The notes beneath the pieces are model-generated. The model was not told where the DNA came from and searched no databases. It saw only the letters and a program-made list of their open reading frames with translations. A stretch of 64,000 bases of DNA from contig OY829648.1 of the NCBI GenBank assembly GCA_963691815.1, forward strand, positions 32,525,456 through 32,589,455, in the 5' to 3' direction. Source of the DNA: Echiichthys vipera. Its lineage: Eukaryota > Chordata > Actinopteri > Perciformes > Trachinidae. Both the position numbers and the translations under genes were made by a program. Of this stretch, positions 10,400 through 22,246 are shown piece after piece (position 1 is the stretch's first letter; every line of letters begins with the position of its first letter).

Positions 10400-12188
10400 C
10401 ATGTCACGAAAGACATTCTGGAAAAATTATTACTGTTCTTACTGTTTTCCCGAATATGACGTCTCTGATTATAAGACCACCCTCCTTTTTTAAGAATAAT
10501 TTTCAGAAAAAGAGTTTTTGAAGACCAAATCTTGTTTAACAACAGAATTTTATCTCATTCAAATGATTTCGAAAACAAAACTGAGTTATCCCTTCTGTGT
10601 CCAATAGATCAGCTATGTAAATCTCAGACAGCCCCTTGTGTCTCTGCTGTTTGACAGCTGTCTGGCTCTGCTGCGTTAATCACCATTATATTAAACGCCA
10701 TCATGACTCCTCCTCAGTGGTCGGCTAACTTGGCCAACTTTTGAGCAACTTTTTTGGGGCGATCACTGTGTCTCTCCATGTGTCAGGCCCCTGTCACGGT
10801 AAGCTAAGCTAACGTTAGTTGTCTCTGTAACAGTGTAGTTGATCAGCTCTCTTTGACTGGGTGATTGAGTTAAAGGCTGTTCCAGTCGTTCTTCCTGCTA
10901 GTTGGGGGAGCTGGAATTTATCTTTATGTTTAATGATTCTGAACAAGAGGCTTTTTCAGAGCTAACAGCACAGTTAAATTGGCAGCGAAACCCGGTCTTG
11001 TCAACTCCTAACCGATGGGTGCTACATTTGGTGTCAGAAGTAAAAATTTCCCCTACATGATATTACTTTACTCCACTTGCTGACTTCTATTCAACATGCT
11101 AGCAGGGGACTGCATCGCGATGTCCGCTGGTGACTAAGGGCGCTTTCACACCAGCATATTTTAGTTCGGTTGAATCGAACCTGAGTGCGTTCCCTCATTT
11201 GCTATGTATCGTTTGTGTAGGTAGGAATGCAGCGATCGTTCTCGGCTGCGCACCAGAAGTGGACCAGATAAGCGGACCGAGACCGGGTAGAAATGGTGGT
11301 CTTGATGAGTGCGTGATCTGACCTGGGTCTACACTAACTGCAGAAAGCACTGCACATTTTTTTTAATTCTCTTTCTGCTGCAGATCTCAGCTCCAGCTGC
11401 TCATGCAGGGTTCAGGATGGCTGAAATTTGACCTGCCAGTTGTAGAGTGAGGGTGGGGCTGACCTGTTGCTTAGGGTGAGCTCACATTGAGGGCCTGAGA
11501 AAAAGCATCCAACTGTCAGGTACTGTGCTGTGTAGCTGCTAATGTTAAGAGAAGAGGCTGGCACACCCTACCACACCTTAGACATTTAACAAAGCGTCAA
11601 TCAGCCTGTGCATTGGCATGTAAGGTTAACAGAAGAGGAATCATCAGGTAATTCACATGTATGACAAACTGTATTCTATTCATCTAAGAAATGATCTCAA
11701 AGGTCATTACTATCCTTCCCTAATTATTCAGTGATGAGAAAGACCTACACACTCACTACGCTACATTGCTCATGTGTTAGTTTACAACTCTGATGTGAGG
11801 AGGCAGAACTATCCTTCTGGTCAGGAAAAAGGGGGAAAAACACCATGGAAGTGTTCTCTCCTCTCCAAGTTTGATGTCAGCAGCTAACAGACATGTTCTG
11901 TTGATGTGTCATTTGTGGTCTATCTCTGATACCTGACAAAAGTAAGTAATACAACACGTTCATGTACTGTTGACTGTTATGCACAAGCAATTGTATAATA
12001 CTGTGAGGACAAGAAAGCCAAGGACTAGAAGTCTGTGTTATTTTTTATTTTCTACATGTTATATTTTCTACAATTTCTTATTTACAGTATGTTATTAACA
12101 TTAACTTATCTTGAGGTTCTATAAAAAATATTCCATTGAATAAATATCTCATTCTGTTCTGTCGCTCTACTTATTGTTAGACCGACTC
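10400..12188. other. intron 1 sequence, no gene seen
   Basis: No coding signal is recognised. Near 11136 the sequence agggcgctttcacaccagc looks like the end of a DNA transposon, similar in style to the TIR at 36711, but no opposite end was found. The remainder is ordinary AT-rich intron. Confidence 0.5.
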
Positions 12189-12386
12189 TAATAGAGGTGA
12201 AACGATTACTCAAGTTACTCAAGTTACTCAATTCAGAAGAAATCCTTAAGGCAAAATCTCTGCCTCGATGATTCGTTTAATTCCTATCTCCTGCGTTCTG
12301 TGGCCTGTTCAGCGCAGGGATCATTGTTCCACACGGAACGTTTTTGCGGATGCACACCACTACGGCCCGGAAAAGGCAGAGCATAA

Positions 12387-12545
12387 GTGTGGGGATATTT
12401 CACAAAAGAAGCCAAAACGGTGCAGTGTGTCCACTGTGAACTAGAACGGTTCTACCACAACAGCAGGACATCGATGATTCAGCGTCTGTGCCCAAAGCAG
12501 CCCGTTGTTAACGCCACTTCACCGAGCGCTCCTGTTCAGGTTTAA
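12387..12545 (+). pseudogene. degenerate BED zinc finger of a hAT transposase
   Basis: An open frame of 52 codons begins just after an in-frame TAA. It reads VWGYFTKEAKTVQCVHCELE and continues with FYHNSRTSMIQRLCPK. The W-x-YF start, the CxxC pair and the following helix with FYHNS match a BED finger, a DNA-binding domain at the N-terminus of hAT transposases. The histidine pair that should follow is missing (RLCPKQP in place of a LxxKHP-type ending), and the frame stops soon after. It is a dead fragment. Confidence 0.6.
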
Positions 12546-14114
12546 GGAGGGAGGTTGCCTTAGTGACGACAGGTGTTAAAAGCAGGAAGCAAATGCGTAG
12601 CTGTCCTTGTGAATGACTCCTTTTTTTTTTTTTCTCGACAATGTTAAACATAATGTCACCTCCCTGATCAGTCTTTATAGTTTTGTTTGAGTAAATGTGT
12701 CAGTGGATTTGTTCTATATCTAATTCATTTTCTAAATAAATCTATTTGTCTTTAAACCTGTAAATATGTGTGTCAGTGTCACATATAATTTTATGCACCA
12801 CTTTGAATTGTTTAAGTAGTCACTTATTCATGGTAAATTTTGTGTATTGCCTTCAACACACACACCTCTCCTCTCTCTCCCCCTCACGCACGCATGCACA
12901 CTCAAACACTAACAAACACATGCACACACACACAAGAGTCGAGTGCAGGCACTCCACTCTAGTGGAAAACACACCGGCTCCGGAAGGGAAGTGCAGGCAT
13001 CACTTATGATCTATGATTTAAACTGATATTCAAAACAGTACCATGCCCGTAGACTGTAAAACACCGACCCTCACGGCCCAAATCCTCCTGCTCCAGATTA
13101 GCATCTAGTGGCTGTCTCATAGATAGCAGGCTGTACTTCAAGTCATGGTGCAAGTGCTGCTATTTAATTAGCATAACAGAGCTAATGCTAACACGGTGTG
13201 TTCCTTAACCATCTGTTGTTTCAGTTGATCGAAGAGCAAACCATCTTGTCTCTTTTAGAAACACCACCACACAAATGACCACAGTCCAGGTTAAAGAGGG
13301 CTAATGAGTTAGAGGGCTAATGAGGCCAATCCTGACAACTAGCCTCCGAGCAGAAGTGAGGGCCAGAGGCTAACTGTCACTCAAGCGAATACGCCCCTAA
13401 TTATTCATAGACTTTAACCTCCAAATAAATAAAAACTAGCCTGGTACAAAAGAATTCACCCCCCTCAGTGTTGTCATGGAGATATGACCTAAACATACAG
13501 ACTAGAAAGGTGTTTTGTACCAGGCCTTAAACGTCACCTATTATACCACTTTTCTGGTCTTAATTTATTCTTCATGACTCCTATAGAGCAGCCTGACAGG
13601 ATTCACCACCCAATAAACTATGTCCATTTTGGGGAAAGTCTTCTTGTCCTCTGTGAACTTTCTGCAGTCTCTGTAAACACTCTGTCCAGGTGACTCCTCC
13701 CCCTGACCCTGTCGTGCAGAGCCCCTCCGTTGTCATTGGTTACCTTCCGTGAGACCTTCGAAGGGCAGTTTAGCTTTAACCGCTCAGACGTACCAAAAAA
13801 TGAAATTCATTCAATTCGCATCACATATATCACTGCAATGCAATGTTTATGTCCATGTCACAGTTATCACGATAGAAAAATGTATGCTCCTGATTGGAGT
13901 GATCTAAGGTGTTACAACCGTCCCCTGTTACAACTGTACCTGTACTGTACCATGTGTTTTTCAAAGGTGGCAGTAATGAAGTGTGCACTTATACAATCAT
14001 ATCCTCCACAGTAGAGATGAGATGTGGCCTGAAAATCATGGGTAAGATGTTTGTGAATGTGACGAGAGAGGCTGAGCACAAATGCTGCTGTAATAGAAAC
14101 ACAACAGAAACCAC

Positions 14115-14345
14115 AAGAGGGTAACACCAGCTCACACTGATGACTGTACCCGGGGCAGATGCGAAGCTGCTGTTGGGTTTGCTGCTCTACTCATAAGCGC
14201 GGACTGGAGAAGTAGAAAGTTAGACGCTTCAGGGTCAGCTGCAGTTTAAGACCGTGTGTTTTCCTCCTCTGTTGGCGAGAGACCCCTCCCACACACGCAC
14301 ACACCACCGCCGTAGCGGTTGCTTCCACGGTCCCAAGTGTGATTT
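14115..14345. repeat. dispersed repeat, copy 2 (first copy at 106-440)
   Basis: It shares gtacccggggcaga, gctgctgttgggttt, cataagcg-ggactggagaag, tgtgttttcctcct and gagacccct in the same order with the copy near position 106. It lies inside the region assigned to the eroded hAT element, so it was probably inserted there later or is part of it. Confidence 0.6.
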
Positions 14346-15795
14346 TCAGTAATGTAATCTTTTTTTAACACTCAGGTGTGAAGTTTAAAAAAAAACACAA
14401 AAAAAACACTCATTTTGACCCTATTGTTGGCCGGGAATCACCCACTACCCACTTTTGCCTGATGCTTGGGTCTTAAGGAGAGCTAAAGAAAAACTAGCTT
14501 TCCCTCACACCCAAACAAAGACTTTTTAGAAGATATTTCTACCGATGTCCTAACTGAAGTGAAAAGAGCCAACGGTCGGTCGCCAACTGCAGAGCACGTC
14601 GGCAGGTGAGGGTACGGCAGTGACGGACCTGAGCGTGCCATGTAGGGAAGTCTGGCATCTTCTACGTTGATAAATTAACGAAATTCTGAGAAATCGCTAA
14701 TAGCAACCAAATTCTAGCGTTCAGAGCTGAGCACAGCTGAGCCAGACAGTGGACAGGGCTCACGTATAAATGCATGTTCATCATTGTTTGATAAATAGGT
14801 TTAATGATGCTGCGAAAACGGCCTGTTTAACATGGTGGTCAATGAGAATAGACATAATATATCTTTTGGTAGTAATGGTGAGTAATAACGCAAAATTATA
14901 GAATTCATTTTTTTTTTATCCTATTCCGCCAATATCGATGGAATAATCGGTAGAATACTCGATTACATAAAGATTTGATGGCTGCAGCCCCCGCAGCCCT
15001 GCAGACTTCAATAATGAATCATTATTTTGAAGTCTGCAGCAGGTCTCAATTTAATTGAGTAACGCCACAGCAGAGTAAAAGTAGTGAGCCAAAAGAACAT
15101 TACTGTAATGCGGCCTGTCAGTCAGATTACAGCTGGCGTACCTCAGACATGTGATGCCTAGGGCAACAAAACTCCTGTGTTAACTTGTTGTGATGGAACT
15201 GAACTTCTGAATAGTTTGCCAAATATTTGAGCTGGAACAATAAAAGTTTATAGCTTACACTTATCGAGACAGATCAAGACACAAGAGCTGTCTTAAAATT
15301 ATAAATACATTTTTATGATCCAGAAACACACTGGTCCCTTCCACAGAATAATTGCTATGATAAGAGCAAAATTCCATAGAAAACTTAAAAAGTATAGGGA
15401 AGCTCTGTAATTCATGTGTACAGAATGAAAATATGTGAAGAATGATAATGAATCTTCAGCTTTTTTTATAGTTATAAATCAGATTGGCCTTGTCTTTTTA
15501 ATGATTTAACATTTCATAACTTCAGACAAGCTCACAAGACATAACAAAGTTTCTGAATATGAAAGAAGGATTCCATGTCACATCTGTGTTGCCATGGCAG
15601 CCAGGTCATGTTAACTGAATGAACTGGACAATTAGCCTGAGAGGGAGTAAACAAAACTAAACTCAGTATTTCATGAGCATAGGATCATTCAAACATGATT
15701 TTATCACGTCTGACAGCAGGCAGCATTGAGAATTAACAAAACAGTTTGTAAAACACAATTCAGGCTGTAACAGCAGAAAACACTTCTGTACTCAC

Positions 15796-15840
15796 TGCAA
15801 ACAGCAGCAACAGGAACAGGGGCGGAGAAACCCGAATCAT
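15796..15840 (-). CDS. dsg2: desmoglein-like cadherin, exon 1 (signal peptide)
   Basis: The 15 codons from ATG to the gtgagt donor read MIRVSPPLFLLLLFA, a short basic start followed by a leucine-rich hydrophobic run, as expected for a signal peptide. It ends in phase 0 and exon 2 starts in phase 0. Desmoglein and other cadherin genes commonly place the signal peptide alone in exon 1 followed by a long intron; here intron 1 is about 8.8 kb. The ATG is the first in this reading. A small extra exon between exons 1 and 2 cannot be excluded. Confidence is lower than for the other exons because the segment is short. Confidence 0.7.
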
Positions 15841-15923
15841 GACCGAGAGAAGTCCCGCTATCCAGATCAAGTGAAGCGATAGAGTTCCAGACAGACTGTG
15901 AGCTGATGGGGGTGAGGAGGAGG

Positions 15924-15933
15924 CTTATAAAAG
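15924..15933 (-). promoter_or_regulatory. TATA-like element of the desmoglein-like gene
   Basis: On the minus strand the sequence reads cttttataag, 84 bp before the exon 1 ATG. A TATA-dependent start about 25-30 bp downstream would give a 5' UTR of roughly 50-60 bases. The opposite strand reads cttataaaag, which is also TATA-like, so the motif alone does not set the direction; the neighbouring exon does. A (TG)n tract begins 34 bp further upstream. Confidence 0.4.
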
Positions 15934-15964
15934 AGGAGTGCTCCACCACAGCACACACCCTCAG

Positions 15965-15966
<2 letters not shown>

Positions 15967-16018
<52 letters not shown>
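15967..16018. repeat. (TG)n microsatellite upstream of the cadherin promoter
   Basis: An uninterrupted TG tract of about 26 units. It lies 34 bp upstream of the TATA-like element and directly abuts an L2 fragment. Long TG tracts can form Z-DNA and often vary in length between individuals, so it could influence promoter activity; that is inference. Confidence 0.95.
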
Positions 16019-16020
<2 letters not shown>

Positions 16021-16325
16021 CTGGCAACAACCGACTGGTAGAAGATCTCAAACATCTTGCTGCACAAGTTGAAGGATCTCAGCTTCCTCAGGAAAATAGA
16101 GTCTGCTCATCCCCTTCTTGTGCACAGCCCTGGTGTTCGATTTCCAGTCCAGTCTGTTGTCAATCACCACTCCCAAGTATTTGTTGTCCTCCATCTCCTC
16201 CACCACCTCCCCCCTGATCCGTACTGACTGTGAAGGCATCCTCTTCTTCCTGCTGAAGTCGATCACCATCTCTCTGGTCTTGTTGACGTTCAGCCTCAGG
16301 TGATTCTGTTCGGACCACTCTACAA
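16019..16325 (-). pseudogene. L2-like LINE reverse transcriptase fragment
   Basis: Read on the minus strand, the frame gives LRLNVNKTREMVIDFSRKKR, then EDNKYLGVVIDNRLDW and KKGMSRLYF, the thumb-side region of LINE reverse transcriptases of L2 type. An extra T in the TTTT run near 16100 shifts the frame; the continuation reads LRKLRSFN-type sequence and then CSKMFEIFYQSVVAS before meeting the TG tract. The fragment is truncated at both ends. A different segment of an apparently similar LINE lies at 47690-48360. Confidence 0.8.
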
Positions 16326-18119
16326 AGTTGTATGTTATACAAAAACATAAAACATATCAACCTGTGTTATTTTTGAGTTTTCATTAAAGAATGATTGTGT
16401 CTGCGTCTGGCTTTCACTAACAGGAGCTGAAGTCACCCTTCTTCTGTGTGTTGTAATCTGAGTTTCTCTGTTTTGATAGCCGGTCTAGCTGGGCGTGCAT
16501 GTTAGTGCATGCGGCTGTTGTTATTTCACTCATTGGGTATTTCGAGCAGAGCACCTTAAATAATCTTCATCCTCTGTACTAGGGCACTCAATACATTTAT
16601 TGTACAGTGAGCAGTGAATTGAGATTTCTGACACTTGTGATCCATCATGATCATCATCGTTTTGCTTCATCACTGACAGCTGTTAAGTCACATGACTTTC
16701 ATGAATACTGTCAACTGTCAAATATGAGGTAGCAAACATAGTGTACGCACCAACACAGGACACTATATGGTGATTAAATTCATCACACTTTAGACTTAAA
16801 TGAAATTATGCTTTTTATTTCAAGTCATTTCAAACACAGCAAATGACCAGAAGGATGGAGGTTTTAGGTCACTCTCTCACCTGTATTTGGGGAACATGAT
16901 ACATGGTGGTCCAACACAAAGTAAATATCAGGCTATATGGACTGACAGAAAACTCATTGAACTCTTTAACTGTCACCCTGCATTAGCAGCATTAGATTGA
17001 CTGAGTGTCACATTCATGTGTCAAATAGACCTACACAAGATACAGCATGCAGGGACATGTAATGCAGCTTCGAGTTTGTCAGAGTATTTACTGTAACAGG
17101 ACTTTTAATCAAGCACATCTTTTTTTCCCCAAAATGTTTTATCATCTAATTTTGTGTTATTGTAATTGTCTGATTTTATTTCATTGCAGTTCTAAAATAT
17201 TTTGCAAGCATGTAAATGACTTTATGTTTTGTAGAGTGGTAGACCTGTCAATGTGACAGGTCTACCACTCTACAAACACTTTCACAATGGTTTGTAAACT
17301 AGAAGAAGGGACAGGTTTCTACCAAACGAATCGTCTCCATCTTTTCATAGCTAATTCTGTTTGTAAAGAACCACGGCAGCATGGTTCAGCCAGCGGACAG
17401 GTCACTGTCTCTTGTTGGACAGGAGTAAGTCATCAACCGCATTATACAACGGGTATCGTCCTTGATTGTCGTGTTTTTCTTGTTGTTTGGAATGAAGCCT
17501 TCAGAGATTCTCATCACTGTCAAAAAGCTCTCTGATCTTATTAGTGTGTCAGCCTTCACCAAGAAATGGACAAGCTGTGAGAATGCAAACAACTCACATA
17601 CCCCTTTTTGACCAACCCAGACCTAGTTCTAGTGCTTGGCTGGTGCTGGTTCACTGTTGGTTCAACCTGGGAACCTTCTCAGAATCTGTTTGGTTTTCCA
17701 CAGGCTAGAGAGCCACGTCATTACATCACTGCCTTACCTAGCACAGACTACCTACAATTGATCACACTGGAGTTAAAATAAATAATCCACTTATGTCTTT
17801 ACGCTTCATGTTTTTTTTACAAGCAACGTCAGAATCAAATGACAGCTGGAGCTGTGTTCAATGAAAACTGCTGTTACAACAGAAATGTACATGTTTATGT
17901 TCATGTTTATGTTTGCTTTCCGAGTTGTTAATAGTTCTTTGATTTTCTGAAAGGAACTGTGTATAATCATTGTGTATAACTGTGAATAAACTGTTTTGTT
18001 TTTTTAAAAACTTGACTTAAACCGCGTTTCTCTGTTCATTAAGCACACTAAAGAAGACATGTCTTTGTCAACTTTAGAAAAGTTGTTAATTTTGACAGAA
18101 AATGTTCCCAGCTTTGTAT
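16326..18119. other. intergenic, one perfect hairpin, no gene
   Basis: No coding signal is recognised upstream of the cadherin gene. The only structured item is the 23-bp-stem hairpin at 17228-17276. The rest is AT-rich unique-looking sequence. Confidence 0.5.
17228..17276. repeat. perfect 23-bp inverted repeat with 3-base loop
   Basis: The left arm begins tttgtagagtggtagacctg and ends tca; the right arm at 17254-17276 is its exact reverse complement, with only ATG between. It lies outside any recognised gene or transposon. Confidence 0.95.
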
Positions 18120-18375
18120 TTGACGGGGGGAACATAGGACCCTTTAAAAAAAAAAAAAAAAAGAAGTCTGATGCTTTTCACAGAAATGGTCTTATGTTCC
18201 CGGTCTGTTATTTTTTTCCCACAATCAGTGCTGGATTTCCTGGCAAATAGGCTTATGTATACCCTAACACTACCCCCTAACCCTTACTCCAACTCTGACC
18301 CTAACTGTGACCCCTAACCCTAACAAAATGCTGAATTAAATCTGCAAAGGCGGAGGCATAGGGATGACTCCGGCT
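18120..18375 (+). repeat. interspersed repeat with degenerate CCCTAA tract, copy 1
   Basis: This copy carries ggggggaacataggaccc, a poly-A run, ttatgttcccggtctgttat, cctggcaaataggc, then degenerate ccctaaccctaac units and aaaatgctgaattaaat. Two further copies with the same order lie at 39998-40275 (+) and 44958-45215 (-). Left and right ends carry inverted forms of catagggatgac / gtcatccctatgttccc, suggesting a small TIR-bearing element. Confidence 0.8.
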
Positions 18376-19547
18376 ATTCATCCGCGTGCTTCAATGACAC
18401 AGAGCTGGAGCCAGAGTTAAGTAAACAGTTAATGCTGCCTCTAGCTTGGTTAGCAAGATGCAACCAAACACTGAGCAAGACATTTTAATTTCCACATTTT
18501 TCAAATCAAGTGAGAAGAAATTTTTTTCAATGACTTATAGAGGCTATACAATCAGACTTCTTTTTGAAACCAGTGGAGTTGCCCCCTGCTGGACATTAGA
18601 TGGAATGCAGGTTTAATGCACTTCTTGATTGGCTTCACTTTTCAGACGTCGAAGCTACAACCATCTTTATTTTACAATCTACGCACAAGACAAAGACAAT
18701 AGCAAATACTTACCATTTTGTTAATGAAACTGGAAGGTGTTTGGTATGTTTTGTTAGAAAAATTACTCAAACAATTAATACATTTTTAATATAGTAGCAA
18801 ATTAGTTCTGCGCTGCCATGCAAAACCTATGGCAGCTGGTCTGAAGATTTTTGTTTAATGTTTTGCAGTGAATTGAAGATGGATAAGATGAGAAGATGGA
18901 CCTGCAGCCCATCAGTAACAGAGTCCTACGACATGTTAACCTATTCTTACAAATAATTTAATCCTGATTGAAACACATGAACATGCTTTTTGACACCGAA
19001 AAATTAAATTATTTCGGTGAGTGGGAATCGGCCCCTGTTTGGTGTGTTTTCGGTCTTATACCTGGTTCCTGGCAGTCAAGGTTCCATCCAATCTTTTATA
19101 CTTTGTCTGTATTATCATTGTATTATATTTACCTCAATTGACAAGAGAAGTAGACCTTAACCTCTAAGAGTAAAATCTTGTCCTTCCCTTGTAAGGCTCT
19201 TACTCAGTGCCTTTACATGCACAGCAGTTACCCAAAAGTAGTCTTCCTCAGTTAAGAGAATAACGGGATTGTTGAAGTTCCCCCCGTTTAGAAAATGAGA
19301 ATCAACCCATCTGGAGGTGTCAGGTTACCATTTACATGAGCAAAGGAGAATGGGAATATGATGGGAGTAACTCGACCTCCGGTACAGTTGGTGGCGCTCT
19401 GCCAACATACAACTGGTAGGAATACTTTTTTTTTCTGGTAGACCTTTCTCAAAATCACAACAACTTGGAAAGCAGGGGAAAATGGCTGAATTTTGGACAG
19501 AATTATGAATGAAATGGCTCTTCTTGGTAGTGGTCTTGCCACTGCAT
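18376..19547. other. intergenic, half of a TIR-type repeat, no gene
   Basis: Around 18575-18625 the segment with gccccctgctggacatt corresponds in inverted form to the left part of the element at 5606. From about 19200 a segment with gcctttacatgcacagcag may be the end of another DNA element; a related-looking gctgtttacatgcatga occurs near 20010. No coding signal is seen. Confidence 0.45.
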
Positions 19548-19815
19548 TGGGCAACTGTGGCTAAGTGTTAGAGTGGGTCCTCCTCCTTTCGAGGGATCGT
19601 TGGTTTGATCCCCAGCTCCTCCGGTTCGCATGTTGAAGTGTCCTTGGCCAAGATGCTGAACCCCAAATTGCTCCCTGTGCTGCGCATGGGTGTGTGAATG
19701 TGGTGTCAATGGTTAGATTAGATGGTATATGGTATGTGACTGTGACAAAACACTGTGAAAGCTCCTTGAGTAATCAGAAGACTAGAAAGGGGCTATATAA
19801 GTACAAGTCCATTTA
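19548..19815 (+). mobile_element. tRNA-derived SINE
   Basis: The head has an A-box-like tggctaagtg followed by a B box ggtttgatccc at 19602-19612. The body contains gttgaagtgtccttggccaa, gatgctgaaccccaaattg and tgtgtgaatgtg. The tail, agactagaaaggggctatat followed by aagtacaagtccattta, is typical of widespread fish SINEs. RNA polymerase III would have transcribed the source element. The exact family was not verified. Confidence 0.8.
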
Positions 19816-20249
19816 AGTCCACTGCTTAATCCTTACTTGGTTTAAAGGTAAAGCACGTGTTGTTGTTTTTTCATGTTGTTTTCAGCGCTGTTGCTTCCTG
19901 GTTTATTCTATTTCCGGGTCAAAAAGCCACTGCCGCGGAGTGGGGAGGGGGAGTCATAACCCACGGAGTATGCATAGACACATAACCCGATAATACTCTG
20001 GGTACGCTGTTTACATGCATGAATACTTAGGTTACTGAAGGAGTTCTCTAGGTCTGTTAACCAGGAATGTACAGTTTTTACATGGCGTTTGAGAAACTGA
20101 AGTATTTCCTATCCGAATACAATCAGGTTTTTGAACTACAATTAAACGCACTGATTTTGAAACATCTTAACGTAGTGACAGCACTGTAAAAAGAAGAATG
20201 TTGTGTAGACGGAAAATCAGCTCCATTTGAGCCATTACAGTAATTGCGA

Positions 20250-20990
20250 TAAACAAAGAATAAAGAACATTCCAGACAAGTCAACAGCTCCTCAGGTGAG
20301 GCCTACCAGGGACCAGCTGTCAAGCCATCAGTCTCACAGTCAGTGTGCATTTAGTCTATTAGAAGGCCCCTCCCACTCAACCTCAATTCTGCTTTCGATA
20401 GCATCAATCAGATCATTTGGTTTCCTTTTAAACAGGCCAAACCAGTATGCTTAACATGTCTAATACAGCACCTCCGTCTTGTCGTGTCCCACAGGGATCT
20501 GTTTTGTGTCCAGTACTGTTCACCTTATACATCATACAATGAAGCATTCATATTTGTGCACGGCATAATATTTGTAATTTAGGTGTCATCTTCAACCAGT
20601 CCCTGTCTCTTGAAGATCATGTTATCTAATTTGTGCTCCGGTTTTTTTTTTTCTTTTTTCAATTGAGGAACTTTGCTAAATTAGGTCTGTGATGACTAAG
20701 GTTGAGATGAAGATAATTATTCATGCTTTTCATTTCTTCTCTTCTGCTCTTTTTACCTGTTTACATTTACTTTCCTGATCAATCTTCATACAGTCCAAAA
20801 TGCAGCTGCTTGTCTTTTAAAACGACAAGAGATTAGATCACTGACTTTCTATTGTGACTTTGTATCTGTGAAACAAACTCTTCCTCTTCTCAATGTAGGG
20901 TCCTCGGATTCCCTACCGAAGCAGACTAGCTACAAGCAGTTTGAGCATTGTTGCCTAAGGACATTTTCTCATCCACACCTTGAGTAGGTA
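20250..20990 (+). pseudogene. LINE reverse transcriptase remnant
   Basis: In one frame near 20461 the sequence reads CRVPQGSVLCPVLFTLYI, the conserved VPQGSVLGPxLFxLYI motif of LINE reverse transcriptases. Shortly after, LGVIFNQSLSLEDHVI and further on a QNAAACLLKR-like stretch follow the order of an L2/CR1-like C-terminal region, in several frames with stops. It is badly broken and lacks the FADD box. Confidence 0.7.
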
Positions 20991-21624
20991 TGCATGACCC
21001 TTCACTGTCAGGGTTTCACCTTTAAAACTTGTACATCAGGTTTCTGTTGTTCTAAGAAGAAGCATTCATCTTCACACATTATTACTCACCACCTTTTCCT
21101 CGTCTTTCTAACTTTGACATCTGTGTGTGTGAGGTGTGTGTTAGTTAACAGAGACGGGTGTGGTGTTAATTGCAGGTGTGTCTGTCTGTGAGTCATGGTT
21201 TGATCTGAGACGAGCTGCGTTGTGAGAAAATTGAATCTTCTCTGGTGTGTCAGTGGGTGTCTGTTGGTGCCTTCAGCCCTTTGGCACATGCATTTTGGTT
21301 AAAATGAAATGTTCCTGGCGCCAGGGCGGGGCCTTTTAGAAATATGCAGCTCCCTGCCAAACGAGATGCGTCATTTTTCATGATGCAGTAGAGATCATGC
21401 ACTCTCACGTGACACAAAATAAGTTCACACAAATATCTTTTAGGATGGTGCAGAAATAAATCAGAGCTGCGCATAGATCTGTGCGTGAAAAAAGGCATCC
21501 ATGTCACCTCCAGGGCTCCGTAGATCTGAGCCAGTTTCATGTAGAAGTACAGACCTATACAGTAGTGCGTGATAATGTCTTTTTATGAAAGGCCACCAGG
21601 GACATTATTCAGAACTACCTCTCA

Positions 21625-22035
21625 CAAACACATTTGAAATGCTCTTACATACACTACTGAAACACTCTCACATAAACAACTGAAAGATTATTTGCTCACA
21701 CACACTACTGAAAAGCTCTCACACATACAAGTGAAACGCTTTCATATACACTACTGAAACGCTCTCACACATACAAGTGAAACACTTTCATATACACTAC
21801 TGAAACGCTCTCACACATACAAGTGAAACACTTTCATATACACTACTGAAACGCTCTCACATACAAGTGAAACGCTTTCATAAACACTACTGAAACACTC
21901 TCACATATACAAGTGAATCGCTTTCATAAACACTACTGAAAAGCTCTCACACATACAAGTGAAACGCTTTCATAAACACTACTGAAATGCTCTCACATAT
22001 ACAAGTGAAATGCTTTCATATACACTACTGAAACA
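21625..22035. repeat. subterminal tandem repeats of the 3-kb element
   Basis: A roughly 40-50 bp unit built from two similar halves, actgaaacgctctcacacat and aagtgaaacgctttcatata, is repeated about nine times. An inverted array of a related unit (gtgtgtgaaagcatttcagt) follows at 22075-22185. The same motifs recur next to the related terminus at 49680-49961, so they belong to the element and are not local noise. Confidence 0.8.
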
Positions 22036-22246
22036 CTATGTAAACCATATATGGTATATACACCTACATAATATTTCACTATAATGTGTGAAAGGATTTC
22101 AGTATAGTGTGTGAAAGCATTTCAGTATACTGTATGAAAGGATTTCACTATAGTGTGTGAAAGCATTTCAGTATAACCGGAAGGCATTTCAATCAAAACG
22201 GAAGGCTTCAATCAAAAAAAAAAATTCACAGCGTTAGCAACGTTGT

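Larger units (their letters stand above)
12189..14998 (+). mobile_element. eroded hAT-family element, interrupted by other repeats
   Basis: The left edge (agaggtgaaacgattactca followed by repeated agttactc) and the right edge (gaataatcggtagaatactc, gattacat, ggctgcagcccc) resemble the two ends of common fish hAT-Ac-type elements with a gtaacgattact / ctgcagccc pattern. Inside the left end is a decayed BED zinc finger. The middle holds a CA-rich tract (12855-12935) and the second copy of the repeat seen near position 106. I infer one element with later insertions; two independent fragments are also possible. Confidence 0.5.

Noticed and set aside
17228..17276. microRNA precursor
   Set aside because: The stem is perfectly paired with a 3-base loop, unlike a typical pre-microRNA with bulges and a larger loop.
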